Program-made: the position numbers and the translations under genes
The notes under the pieces: model-generated
Told to the model about the DNA's origin: nothing
Databases searched by the model: none
Seen by the model: only the letters and a program-made list of their open reading frames with translations
Shown here: piece after piece, positions 57,619 through 64,000 of the stretch
Layout of the letters: each line of letters opens with the position of its first letter
How positions within the stretch are numbered: the stretch's first letter is position 1
From: Acidimicrobiia bacterium
GTDB lineage: Bacteria > Actinomycetota > Acidimicrobiia > Spongiisociales > ZC4RG35
Length of the DNA stretch: 64,000 nucleotides
Reading direction: 5' to 3'
Assembly: GCA_017577575.1 (NCBI GenBank)
Contig: PKRG01000011.1
Coordinates: 17,790 to 81,789 of the forward strand

Positions 57619-58464
57619 ATGGACGCACTGACACTCGTAGCAAGGATCGCTCCCCGGGCAACCGTTCGCGAGGTGACCCGGGCCGACGGCGGGCACCGTA
57701 ACCGCGTGTTCCGGCTCCTGGAAGAAGGCGGGCGCGCCTCGGTGGTGAAGATATACGCCACACCCGGCCGCGAACGGCGCGAGCGTCATGCCCTGGAGGC
57801 GCTCGAAGGGGTCGACGGGGTCCCCCGCCTCATCGACCGGGGAGTGACTCCCGACGGCACCGCCTGGGCCCAGCTGACCGATGGGGGCGCCTGGAACCTC
57901 CAGACGCTCACGAAGAACCTCGACGTGATCCGCCGGGCCGGGGAGATCCTCCGCCGCGTCCACGATTCGAAGCGGCCGATCACCAATCTCGAAGGCGGCA
58001 TGGACGGCGACTACATCGCCACCCACTATTCCTCGACGATCGAGCGGCTCGCCCGGTACCGCCGCAAGCTCCAACTCCCCCAGTCGGTCCTCGAGGCGGC
58101 GGCCGAAGCCCCGCCGCCGGCGTCGAGCGAGCCGGTCACGTCCCACACCCACCCCACCCCGGACAAGTTCCTCGTCGCCGAGAACGGCGACGTGATGCTC
58201 GTCGACTGGGAATGGGCGACGCTGGCGCCGCCGGAGTGGGACCTGAGCCTCGCCACGTGGTCCCTCGAGGGCATCCACGACACGGATGCCGTCGACGCGT
58301 TCCTCGCCGGCTACGGCACGGATGCGCCGCGGGAGCGCCTCGGGAGCTGGATCGGCTACCACGCCGCCATGCAGCTGCTCGACGCCGCCGAGTCCCGCGA
58401 CACCCGCCTCCCCGACCACGACCGCGTCGTCGCCGACTTCGCCAAGGCCGTCGGCGCCTCCTGA
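57619..58464 (+). CDS. Phosphotransferase-fold protein with degenerate catalytic loop
   Basis: This 281-residue protein has the aminoglycoside-phosphotransferase fold: nucleotide loop DGGHRNRVFRLL, lysine in SVVKIY, and the Asp-containing LVDWEWATL segment. The usual catalytic loop HGDxxxxN reads HTHPTPDK, so the catalytic Asp and the metal-binding Asn are both changed. The protein may be inactive or bind a ligand without phosphoryl transfer. Its partners are unknown. ATG at 57619 has GGGAGG upstream. Confidence 0.78.
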   Translation: MDALTLVARIAPRATVREVTRADGGHRNRVFRLLEEGGRASVVKIYATPGRERRERHALEALEGVDGVPRLIDRGVTPDGTAWAQLTDGGAWNLQTLTKNLDVIRRAGEILRRVHDSKRPITNLEGGMDGDYIATHYSSTIERLARYRRKLQLPQSVLEAAAEAPPPASSEPVTSHTHPTPDKFLVAENGDVMLVDWEWATLAPPEWDLSLATWSLEGIHDTDAVDAFLAGYGTDAPRERLGSWIGYHAAMQLLDAAESRDTRLPDHDRVVADFAKAVGAS

Positions 58465-58532
58465 GATCGCGAAATCCCAGGATCTCGGAGCCCTCCTGCC
58501 TAACGTCTCGTCGGCGACTACAGGAGGACGCT

Positions 58533-58736
58533 TTGTTCGAGGTGCTGGTGGCAGCGACCGCAACGACCGGTCTGTTGGCGTTGGCTTTCCACAACCGCGA
58601 GCAGCCTTTCGTGGTCGACCCGCGGCTCATCGTCGACCTCTCCGCCGACGATCGCGACCTGCCCTGTCCCTGGTGCGGCAAGTCGACGCGGGAGACGGAC
58701 GAGCGCTGCCCGGGCTGCGGCCGCAAGTTCGGCTGA
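58533..58736 (+). CDS. Small membrane-anchored zinc-ribbon protein
   Basis: A 67-codon frame starts with TTG at 58533, preceded by a perfect AGGAGG with five bases between. A TM helix covers residues 4-17 (VLVAATATTGLLAL). The C-terminal half has a rubredoxin-like zinc ribbon with CPWC and CPGC. The stop at 58736 lies two bases before the mshD stop, convergent. Function unknown; zinc-ribbon membrane proteins of this size often help protein or redox complexes. Confidence 0.75.
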   Translation: MFEVLVAATATTGLLALAFHNREQPFVVDPRLIVDLSADDRDLPCPWCGKSTRETDERCPGCGRKFG

Positions 58737-58738
58737 GG

Positions 58739-59605
58739 TCAGCCGAGCGCCCGGAGATAGCTCCGGTGCGTCTCCACGACCTGCATCCCCACCTTCTCGT
58801 AGAGACGCACGGCGGCGCCGTTGTCCTCCTCCGTGTAGAGGAACACCCTCCCGCAGCCCCTCTCGTGGAGGTGGCGGAACCCTTCCAGCACCAGCGGCCG
58901 TCCCAGCCCCCGGCCCTGGAAGTCGGGGTGGAGGCCGATGATGTAGATCTCCCCGTCGCCGCCGGGGTGGATCTTGGTCCAGCAGAACCCGGCGAGCCTC
59001 TCCCCCGCCCACGCCATGCGCAACCCCTCGGGGTCGAACCAATCCATCGCCATCCGGCGCTCGAGGTCCTCACGGGTCAGGTCACCGTTCTCGGGGTGGC
59101 CCCTGAACGCGGCGTTGTTGACCTCGAGCCACGCCCCCTCGTCCACGCCCCGACGGAAGGGGCCGACGGCGATCCCCTCGGGGAGCTGGGGCGCCTCGTC
59201 GGCGGGAAGCGGCCTCGCCATGATCAGCAGGCGCCGCTCGGGCGAGAACCCGAGCTTCTCCGGCCACTCCGACAGCGGCCCTCCGTACACCCACCAGCGG
59301 AGGCGCTTGGCTCCACGCCTGCGGGCTTCGTCGGTGGCGGCAGCCACGAGACCGCCCGGGTCGATCTCACCGGCCACGATCTCCATCGCCCAGTCCCCGC
59401 CGGCCGCCGGGGCGAGGCCGACGTAGGCGACGATCCCGCCGTCGGCGGATCGGGCGATCAGCCCAGCCCCCGGCCGGCCGTCGTCGTATTCGACGAGAGC
59501 GTGCTTGTTCTCGCTCAGACCGGGTAGACCCTTGCGGGCCTGGTCGGCGAGGAACTCGAGGACCGCGGCGCGATCGGACGGCGACTGAAGGGGCCGGATG
59601 GACAT
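58739..59605 (-). CDS. mshD: Mycothiol synthase (MshD), tandem GNAT acetyltransferase
   Basis: This 288-residue protein has two GNAT domains and acetylates Cys-GlcN-Ins in the last step of mycothiol synthesis. The C-terminal domain is clear: LEVNNAAFRGHPENGDLT, then GEIYIIGLHPDFQGRGLGRPL and LYTEEDNGAAVRLYEKVGM. This combination is typical of MshD. ATG at 59605 is chosen over an upstream in-frame TTG. Mycothiol marks actinobacteria. Confidence 0.9.
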   Translation of the reverse strand: MSIRPLQSPSDRAAVLEFLADQARKGLPGLSENKHALVEYDDGRPGAGLIARSADGGIVAYVGLAPAAGGDWAMEIVAGEIDPGGLVAAATDEARRRGAKRLRWWVYGGPLSEWPEKLGFSPERRLLIMARPLPADEAPQLPEGIAVGPFRRGVDEGAWLEVNNAAFRGHPENGDLTREDLERRMAMDWFDPEGLRMAWAGERLAGFCWTKIHPGGDGEIYIIGLHPDFQGRGLGRPLVLEGFRHLHERGCGRVFLYTEEDNGAAVRLYEKVGMQVVETHRSYLRALG

Positions 59606-59653
59606 CGGAGAAACCGTAGCCGGAAGCGGATTTTCCCCTATGCTCTGCAAACG
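59606..59653. promoter_or_regulatory. Divergent promoter region of mshD and the patatin gene
   Basis: This 48-base gap must hold both promoters. TATGCT (59639-59644) on the plus strand is a candidate -10 that places transcription start within about three bases of the ATG at 59654, consistent with a leaderless mRNA; no ribosome binding site precedes that ATG. TACGGT on the minus strand near the mshD start is a weak -10. Confidence 0.35.
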
Positions 59654-60616
59654 ATGAGCAGCATTGGCCTGGTCCTAGGCGGCGGCGGGATAACCGGTGC
59701 TGCTTTCCAACTGGCCACCCTCATGTCCTTGGAGCTGGCGTGTGAGTGGGAGGCCAACGACTCCGAGATCGTCATCGGCACCTCAGGAGGCGCCTACGTG
59801 GCCTCGCTGGTGCGGAGCGGGAAGCTCGACCTCGACTCCCTCGTCCGCCCCGAGGAGGACACCGAGTCGGTGGCCGAGCGGATCCGGCGCCACGTGTTCA
59901 CCAAGAACCCTTCCCTCGAGTTGGGCCGGTGGCTGCGCGGCGGGATCCTGCCCGGGCTGCGCAACCCGGGCATGAGCCTGTTGATGGGCTCGCCGGCTCG
60001 CTACACGCCCCACGGGCTGGCGGCTTGGGTGGAGGATCAGGTCGGGCCTGCCGCCCATGGATGGCCCGCGGAACCGACGGTGATCACCGCCTACGACGTC
60101 GAAGCACGCCGACGGGTCGGGTTCGGCGCCGACGGGGCCCCCCGGGTGTCGCTGGCGCACGCCGTGGCGGCCAGCTCGGCGATCCCGCTTCTCTTCCACC
60201 CCCACCAGATCGACGGGCGCGCCTACGTCGACGGCGGAGTCGCCTCGGGGACCCATCTGGACCTGGTGCTCGCCTCTCCCCGCAAGCTCGATTTGATCAT
60301 CGTCATCGCACCGATGGCGGCCACCGAGCGTCGGCGGCGGGCGTTCCCCCACGAGCTCGTCCTCGACCGGCTGGGAAGACGGGCTCTCGAAGAGGAGATG
60401 AGGACGGTGGCCGAGGCGTGGCCGGACACCGACATCCTCGTCCTGCGGCCACCCCTGGGGGTCTTGGACCAGATGCGGCCCAACCCTATGGCCGCCGACC
60501 GGGCCGTTCCCACGTTCGTCAGCACGCTGCGGGCGATGCGGCGGGAGCTCGCCGCTCCCCAGGTATGGGGGTTGCTCTGCGACCATCTCGGGCCTCCCCG
60601 GGCCCTGGCGGTCTGA
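59654..60616 (+). CDS. Patatin-like phospholipase
   Basis: This 320-residue serine hydrolase has the oxyanion motif GGGG, nucleophile S44 in GTSGG and the dyad Asp D193 in VDGG. It resembles the RssA/NTE-like branch. Lipid or lysophospholipid hydrolysis is likely; the substrate is unknown. It has no ribosome binding site and may be translated from a leaderless mRNA. Confidence 0.88.
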   Translation: MSSIGLVLGGGGITGAAFQLATLMSLELACEWEANDSEIVIGTSGGAYVASLVRSGKLDLDSLVRPEEDTESVAERIRRHVFTKNPSLELGRWLRGGILPGLRNPGMSLLMGSPARYTPHGLAAWVEDQVGPAAHGWPAEPTVITAYDVEARRRVGFGADGAPRVSLAHAVAASSAIPLLFHPHQIDGRAYVDGGVASGTHLDLVLASPRKLDLIIVIAPMAATERRRRAFPHELVLDRLGRRALEEEMRTVAEAWPDTDILVLRPPLGVLDQMRPNPMAADRAVPTFVSTLRAMRRELAAPQVWGLLCDHLGPPRALAV

Positions 60617-60619
60617 CGA

Positions 60620-60850
60620 TCAGAACCGGCGCCGACGGAGAAGGCGCGGCACCCAGTCTCGACGGGGGGCGTCCTCGGCCAGCCGCTCCCGGGTGTGTGT
60701 CTCGCACAACAGCCCGCCGGGCGTGACGGCCCAGGCCGGGTCCCCGCACCGCTCACAGCTGGGGAGCGGGCGCACCCGGGTTCTCTCGAAGAGGCTCAGC
60801 GCCGTCATGTGCAATCGATCGACGAAGACGGCGGCCGCCAGGAGGCCCAT
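60620..60850 (-). CDS. Small CxxC...CxxH protein, hypothetical
   Basis: A 76-codon frame starts with ATG at 60850. C32, C35, C49 and H52 form a CxxC-x13-CxxH pattern that could bind zinc. The C-terminus is basic (RRDWVPRLLRRRRF). It diverges from the arsR gene and converges with the patatin gene three bases apart. I do not recognise it; a start at residue 15 is possible. Confidence 0.55.
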   Translation of the reverse strand: MGLLAAAVFVDRLHMTALSLFERTRVRPLPSCERCGDPAWAVTPGGLLCETHTRERLAEDAPRRDWVPRLLRRRRF

Positions 60851-60876
60851 TTCCGATCCACACTCCCGGACTAGTC

Positions 60877-60917
60877 ACACCTGAAGATATGAGAAGGTGT
60901 TCAGATGGGAGTAAGAT
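60877..60917 (+). promoter_or_regulatory. Candidate ArsR operator and promoter
   Basis: ACACCT and AGGTGT (60877-60900) are inverted around 12 bases, and TGAA/TTCA arms (60882-60903) overlap them, like operators of metal-sensing ArsR proteins. TAAGAT (60912-60917) is a good -10 seven bases before the GTG at 60924, so the mRNA would be leaderless; no ribosome binding site is seen. The operator covers the -35 region, consistent with repression by metal-free ArsR. Confidence 0.45.
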
Positions 60918-60923
60918 GGGCTC

Positions 60924-61286
60924 GTGGCCCCAGCAGCCGTCCACCCACCCATCCATCCCGACACCGTCGCCCAGACCAGGGACGGTCTACTGCCGGCCGA
61001 GTCCACCGCCGAGCTGGCGGAACGGTTCAAGCTCCTGGCCGACCCGGGCCGTCTGCGCATGATCTACGCCCTCCTCGGGGCGGGCGAGCTGTGCGTGCGC
61101 GACCTGGCCGCCGTGGTGGGGTCGTCGGAGTCGGCGACCAGCCACCAGCTGCGCCAACTGCGGCTGGCCGGCCTGGTGCGCACCCGCCGCGACGGTCGCA
61201 CCGTCTACTACCGGATCGCCGACGACCACGTCCGCACCTTGTTGGACGTGGCCGCCGCCCACTTCCTCGGGGGGCACCCGGCGTGA
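60924..61286 (+). CDS. ArsR/SmtB family metal-sensing repressor
   Basis: This 120-residue winged-helix repressor has the helix-turn-helix DLAAVVGSSESATSHQLRQL. The alpha-5 metal site of the CzrA/SmtB type is visible as D100, H102, H113 and a histidine at 118 (two places later than usual). C57 in ELCVRD keeps only the first cysteine of the alpha-3 ELCVCD site. Zinc or cobalt sensing is likely. It is followed by a CDF exporter with GTGA overlap, so it probably controls that gene and itself. Confidence 0.9.
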   Translation: MAPAAVHPPIHPDTVAQTRDGLLPAESTAELAERFKLLADPGRLRMIYALLGAGELCVRDLAAVVGSSESATSHQLRQLRLAGLVRTRRDGRTVYYRIADDHVRTLLDVAAAHFLGGHPA

Positions 61287-62167
61287 GCGCCGATACACGC
61301 CGCCTCAACACCCGGCGCCTGGCGTGGGCTTTCGGGATCGTCGTCACGGTCATGGTCGTCGAGGCGGTCGCCGCCGTCGCCACGGGGTCCCTGGCGCTGC
61401 TGTCGGATGCCGGCCACATGGTCACCGACGCCGTCGGGCTGGGCCTGGCCTTCGCCGCCACCCTGGCAGCGGATCGCGTGCGGGCCGGGCGTCACCGCAC
61501 CTACGGCCTCTACCGCCTGGAGATCCTGGCCGCACTGGGCAACGCCGTCGTGCTGCTGGGCGTCGCCCTCTACGTGATCGTCGAGGCGATCGAGCGGGTC
61601 TCCCACCCAACGGCAGTCGACTGGCGGCCGATGCTGATCGTCGGCGCACTGGGCCTGGCCGCCAACGTCGCCTCCTGGGCGATCCTGCGTCGAGGAGCCA
61701 GGACGTCGCTCAACGTGGAGGCAGCGATGATGGAAGTGCTGGCCGACCTGTGGGGCTCGGCGGGCGTCGTCGCCGCCGCGGCCGTGATGGCCACCACCGG
61801 CTGGCCGTACGCCGACCTGGTCGTGGCCGTCGCCATCGGCATCTTCATCTTTCCCCGTGGCTGGCGCCTCGCCGCCCGCAGCCTCCGCATCCTCGTGCAG
61901 GCGGCGCCGCCCCACGTCGACCTGCAGCGTCTGCGGGCCGACCTGGAGGGCATCCCCGGCGTGGTCGACGTCCACGACCTCCACGTGTGGACGCTGACGT
62001 CGAACATGGAGGTGGCGTCCGCCCACCTGATGGTCTCCGAGGACTGCGAGCCCCACCCCGTTCTCGACAGGGCGCAGCAGATCATGAAGGCCGGCTACGG
62101 CATCGGCCACGCCACCTTGCAGGTGGAGCCGGCCTCCCACGTCTCCTGCCGGGACGTCAGTTGCTAG
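61283..62167 (+). CDS. Cation diffusion facilitator metal exporter
   Basis: This 294-residue CDF protein has six TM helices and a C-terminal metal-binding domain. TM2 has SDAGHMVTD (H45, D49). The TM5 site reads EVLAD (E151, D155) where zinc exporters usually have HxxxD. GNAVVLLGVALYVIVEAI and the DVHDLHVWTLT C-terminal motif are typical. It ends SCRDVSC with two cysteines. Export of zinc or another divalent metal is expected. GTG at 61283. Confidence 0.92.
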   Translation: MSADTRRLNTRRLAWAFGIVVTVMVVEAVAAVATGSLALLSDAGHMVTDAVGLGLAFAATLAADRVRAGRHRTYGLYRLEILAALGNAVVLLGVALYVIVEAIERVSHPTAVDWRPMLIVGALGLAANVASWAILRRGARTSLNVEAAMMEVLADLWGSAGVVAAAAVMATTGWPYADLVVAVAIGIFIFPRGWRLAARSLRILVQAAPPHVDLQRLRADLEGIPGVVDVHDLHVWTLTSNMEVASAHLMVSEDCEPHPVLDRAQQIMKAGYGIGHATLQVEPASHVSCRDVSC

Positions 62168-63800
62168 GCGAACTGCCCGTCTCGTAGGACTGGGCGATCA
62201 ACCGGGCGCGCAGCCTCGCCGTGTCCTCTCTCGTCCAATGCTCGGGGGCGGCCACGGCCGCCCAGCCGTCGGCCACCAGCCCGGCGTAGTTGTGGCCGTG
62301 TCCCGGAGGCACCTGGATGCTGTTGGCCAGGTCGGCGGTGAGCTGGAGGAAGGTCACGAATGGGAACCATTCCACCTCGGGAAGCACGTCCGGGCCCCGA
62401 GGCTCGGCGAGCCAGTCGGGGCGGCGCAGGATGAGACGGGGCGTCCACCACACGACCGGGTCCGACGGGTACTGCAGATACAGGACCCGGGGGCGGGTCC
62501 AAGCCGGGTCGTCGGGGTCCAGGTGGGACGGATCGGCGGCGAAGCGAACCGTTTCGCCCCCCTCGTAGACGGGGTTCCACTGGGGGCTGCCCTGGTCGCG
62601 GTCGGAGACGAACTCCGACCACAGCTCGCTGAAGTTGGGCGGGCCGATCAGCAGCACCCCATCGGTCCGGTTGCGGATGTCGGCCAGCCCGCTGAACGCC
62701 GCCTCCGCCCCGTCGGCGCCCAGGCTCTCCCCCATCACCAGCAGCAACGGCCGGTCGTCTGGAGGGAGCGACACCCACCGCTCGTACACGAGCTCGAACA
62801 GCTCTCGTCCGGCTTCACGGGCGCGGGTGTAGTCGACCAGGAACGAGATCCAGCTCGGCAAGTACGAGTACTGCATGGAAGCCAATGCGGTGTCGCCTCC
62901 CCAGATGTACTCGAGAGCGGCGGCGGCCTCGGGATCCACCCACCCGGTTCCGGTGGCGGTGATCACACACAGCACGCGCCGTTCGAACGCCCCGGTCCGC
63001 TCCAACTCCGCCACCACCAGTTCGGCCCGTGCTTCCACCGACTCCGCCGAGGCGAGGCCGGCGTAGACGCGAATGGGATCCTTGGCGGGGCGGCTCGTGA
63101 ACTCGGAGATCTCTTCTGCAGTCGGCCCGCCGGCGACGAACGTGCGTCCTTTCGAGCCCAGGTCCTCCCACGCCACCAGCGACGCAGGCGAACCCGACCG
63201 GAGCGGGTCGTCCGGCTGGACGGCGTCGTCGGGGATGGCGCGGTCGGTCACTCGGAACGTCTCGTCGGCGGCTTCGAACAGGCGGTCCACGACGACACCG
63301 TCCAACAACCCGATCACCACCAGGCCGACGATGACTCCTGCGAGGATCCCGGCGAGACGCGCCGGAAGCCACCGGTCGAGGAACCCGGCGATCCGTCGGG
63401 CGACGAGGCGGATCCCCCGAGCGATCAGCACCAGAGCGACAGCCAACAGCAGCCCGACGGCGAGCCCCAACAGGTAGCCCCACCACGACGGCATCGTCAT
63501 GCCCATCAGCTGGTGGAGTGCTCTCTGGCGCTCCACCCCGTAGATCCATGCCGCGACCACGGCGATCGGCCCGCCGACGGCCAGCAGCCGCCAGGCGATG
63601 GCCTTGACCTCCGAAGGCGGCTCCCACGACACGAAGGTCCGCCACAGGTGGCTGATGAGCGTTCCCAGCCCGTATGCGACCGCGGTGACGATGCCGCTCA
63701 CGATCGCCTGGAACACCCAGTGGCGCGGCAGCAAGGACGGCGACAGTGACGCTATGAGAAAGAGCGTCGCGGTGGTGAGGCCCAGGTAGGCCGGTTTCAC
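62157..63800 (-). CDS. Membrane alpha/beta-hydrolase (DUF2319-like)
   Basis: This 547-residue protein starts with about five TM helices in the first 190 residues, then a soluble region with the nucleophile elbow GESLG near residue 357. It fits a membrane alpha/beta-hydrolase family found in actinobacteria (Abhydrolase_9 type from memory). Substrate unknown; envelope lipid chemistry is a guess. GTG at 63800 overlaps the CPBP protease stop as GTGA. Its 3' end overlaps the CDF gene by 11 bases, convergent. Confidence 0.8.
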   Translation of the reverse strand: MKPAYLGLTTATLFLIASLSPSLLPRHWVFQAIVSGIVTAVAYGLGTLISHLWRTFVSWEPPSEVKAIAWRLLAVGGPIAVVAAWIYGVERQRALHQLMGMTMPSWWGYLLGLAVGLLLAVALVLIARGIRLVARRIAGFLDRWLPARLAGILAGVIVGLVVIGLLDGVVVDRLFEAADETFRVTDRAIPDDAVQPDDPLRSGSPASLVAWEDLGSKGRTFVAGGPTAEEISEFTSRPAKDPIRVYAGLASAESVEARAELVVAELERTGAFERRVLCVITATGTGWVDPEAAAALEYIWGGDTALASMQYSYLPSWISFLVDYTRAREAGRELFELVYERWVSLPPDDRPLLLVMGESLGADGAEAAFSGLADIRNRTDGVLLIGPPNFSELWSEFVSDRDQGSPQWNPVYEGGETVRFAADPSHLDPDDPAWTRPRVLYLQYPSDPVVWWTPRLILRRPDWLAEPRGPDVLPEVEWFPFVTFLQLTADLANSIQVPPGHGHNYAGLVADGWAAVAAPEHWTREDTARLRARLIAQSYETGSSPSN

Positions 63801-64000
63801 CTTCGGGAGTGTGCCAGGCGAACCGCCAGGAGGCCGAAGGCGTTGGCGGCGATGTGGAGGGCGACGGGTGCGAGGATGTGGCCTGTGCGCCGCCGGATGG
63901 CCGCCAGCACCCCACCTCCCACGGTGGTGCCGGCGACTCCCAGCGCCACGGCCTTGCCGAGCGTCTTCCAGTCGGAATGCCCGTTCGCCCTGGCGTCGTG
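63797..64000 (-). CDS. CPBP-family intramembrane metalloprotease (C-terminal part)
   Basis: 67 codons of the C-terminus are in the window; the gene runs off the right edge. The end of the CPBP (CAAX-like) family is recognisable: a glycine-rich TM segment (GTTVGGGVLAAIRRRTGH), then LAPVALHIAANAFGLL with the conserved His and Asn. The TGA stop overlaps the GTG start of the membrane hydrolase as GTGA. Function uncertain. Confidence 0.72.
   Translation of the reverse strand, partial: HDARANGHSDWKTLGKAVALGVAGTTVGGGVLAAIRRRTGHILAPVALHIAANAFGLLAVRLAHSRR

Overview
This 64 kb window is high-GC bacterial chromosome, almost entirely protein-coding, and lies in the phylum Actinomycetota. The lineage markers are an actinobacterial integration host factor (mihF), a mycothiol synthase (mshD), a phosphatidylinositol mannoside cluster (pgsA, patA-like, pimA-like), an F420-type luciferase-like oxidoreductase, and a PriA without helicase motifs. 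I lean towards a deep-branching class such as Acidimicrobiia, but that is inference. I see no rRNA, tRNA, CRISPR array, insertion sequence, prophage or defence island, and no gene-free stretch longer than about 140 bases.

Layout. (1) 2-7660, minus strand: a pyrimidine-catabolism locus. It holds an NCS2 permease, a terminator-like hairpin, beta-ureidopropionase, a class III aminotransferase, dihydropyrimidinase, a CoA-acylating semialdehyde dehydrogenase and an F420-type oxidoreductase cut by the left edge. (2) 7736-13030, minus: priA, metK, coaBC, rpoZ, gmk, mihF. An SDR gene at 13131-13865 runs the other way. (3) 13868-22635, minus: the pyrimidine biosynthesis operon pyrR-pyrB-pyrC-carA-carB-pyrD-pyrF, with a recognisable PyrR-binding hairpin in the leader. 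(4) 22714-30177, minus: nusB, efp, aroB, aroK, aroC, a prepilin peptidase, a DUF4388 protein, aroE, mltG. (5) 30174-42605, minus: ruvX, alaS, a 57-codon membrane protein, rarA, a TPR-hydrolase, aspS, hisS, an MBL hydrolase, rel, apt, yajC. (6) 42639-51628, minus: tgt, queA, ruvB, ruvA, ruvC, yebC, pdxT, pdxS and the PIM genes. (7) 51737-64000, mixed strands: an EF-G-like GTPase and citrate synthase (plus), thrS with a linked membrane protein (minus), a degenerate phosphotransferase and a zinc-ribbon protein (plus), mshD (minus), a patatin (plus), an ArsR regulator with a CDF metal exporter (plus), and a membrane alpha/beta-hydrolase with a CPBP protease cut by the right edge (minus).

Blocks 2-6 match, from memory, gene orders that are split over several loci in Mycobacterium and partly kept in Streptomyces. 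Much of the window therefore reads as one conserved ancestral actinobacterial block. Many neighbouring genes overlap by four bases (ATGA, GTGA, TTGA), which points to translational coupling. GTG starts are very common and TTG starts occur.

I did not find an obviously new system. The most promising leads are: a deazaflavin-type oxidoreductase in a pyrimidine-degradation operon with no visible dihydropyrimidine dehydrogenase; a PyrR element beside the pyrR ribosome binding site; yajC directly next to apt with secD and secF absent between them; and several small or degenerate proteins (phosphotransferase without its catalytic Asp, two small zinc-binding-type proteins, a TPR-hydrolase coupled to aspS).
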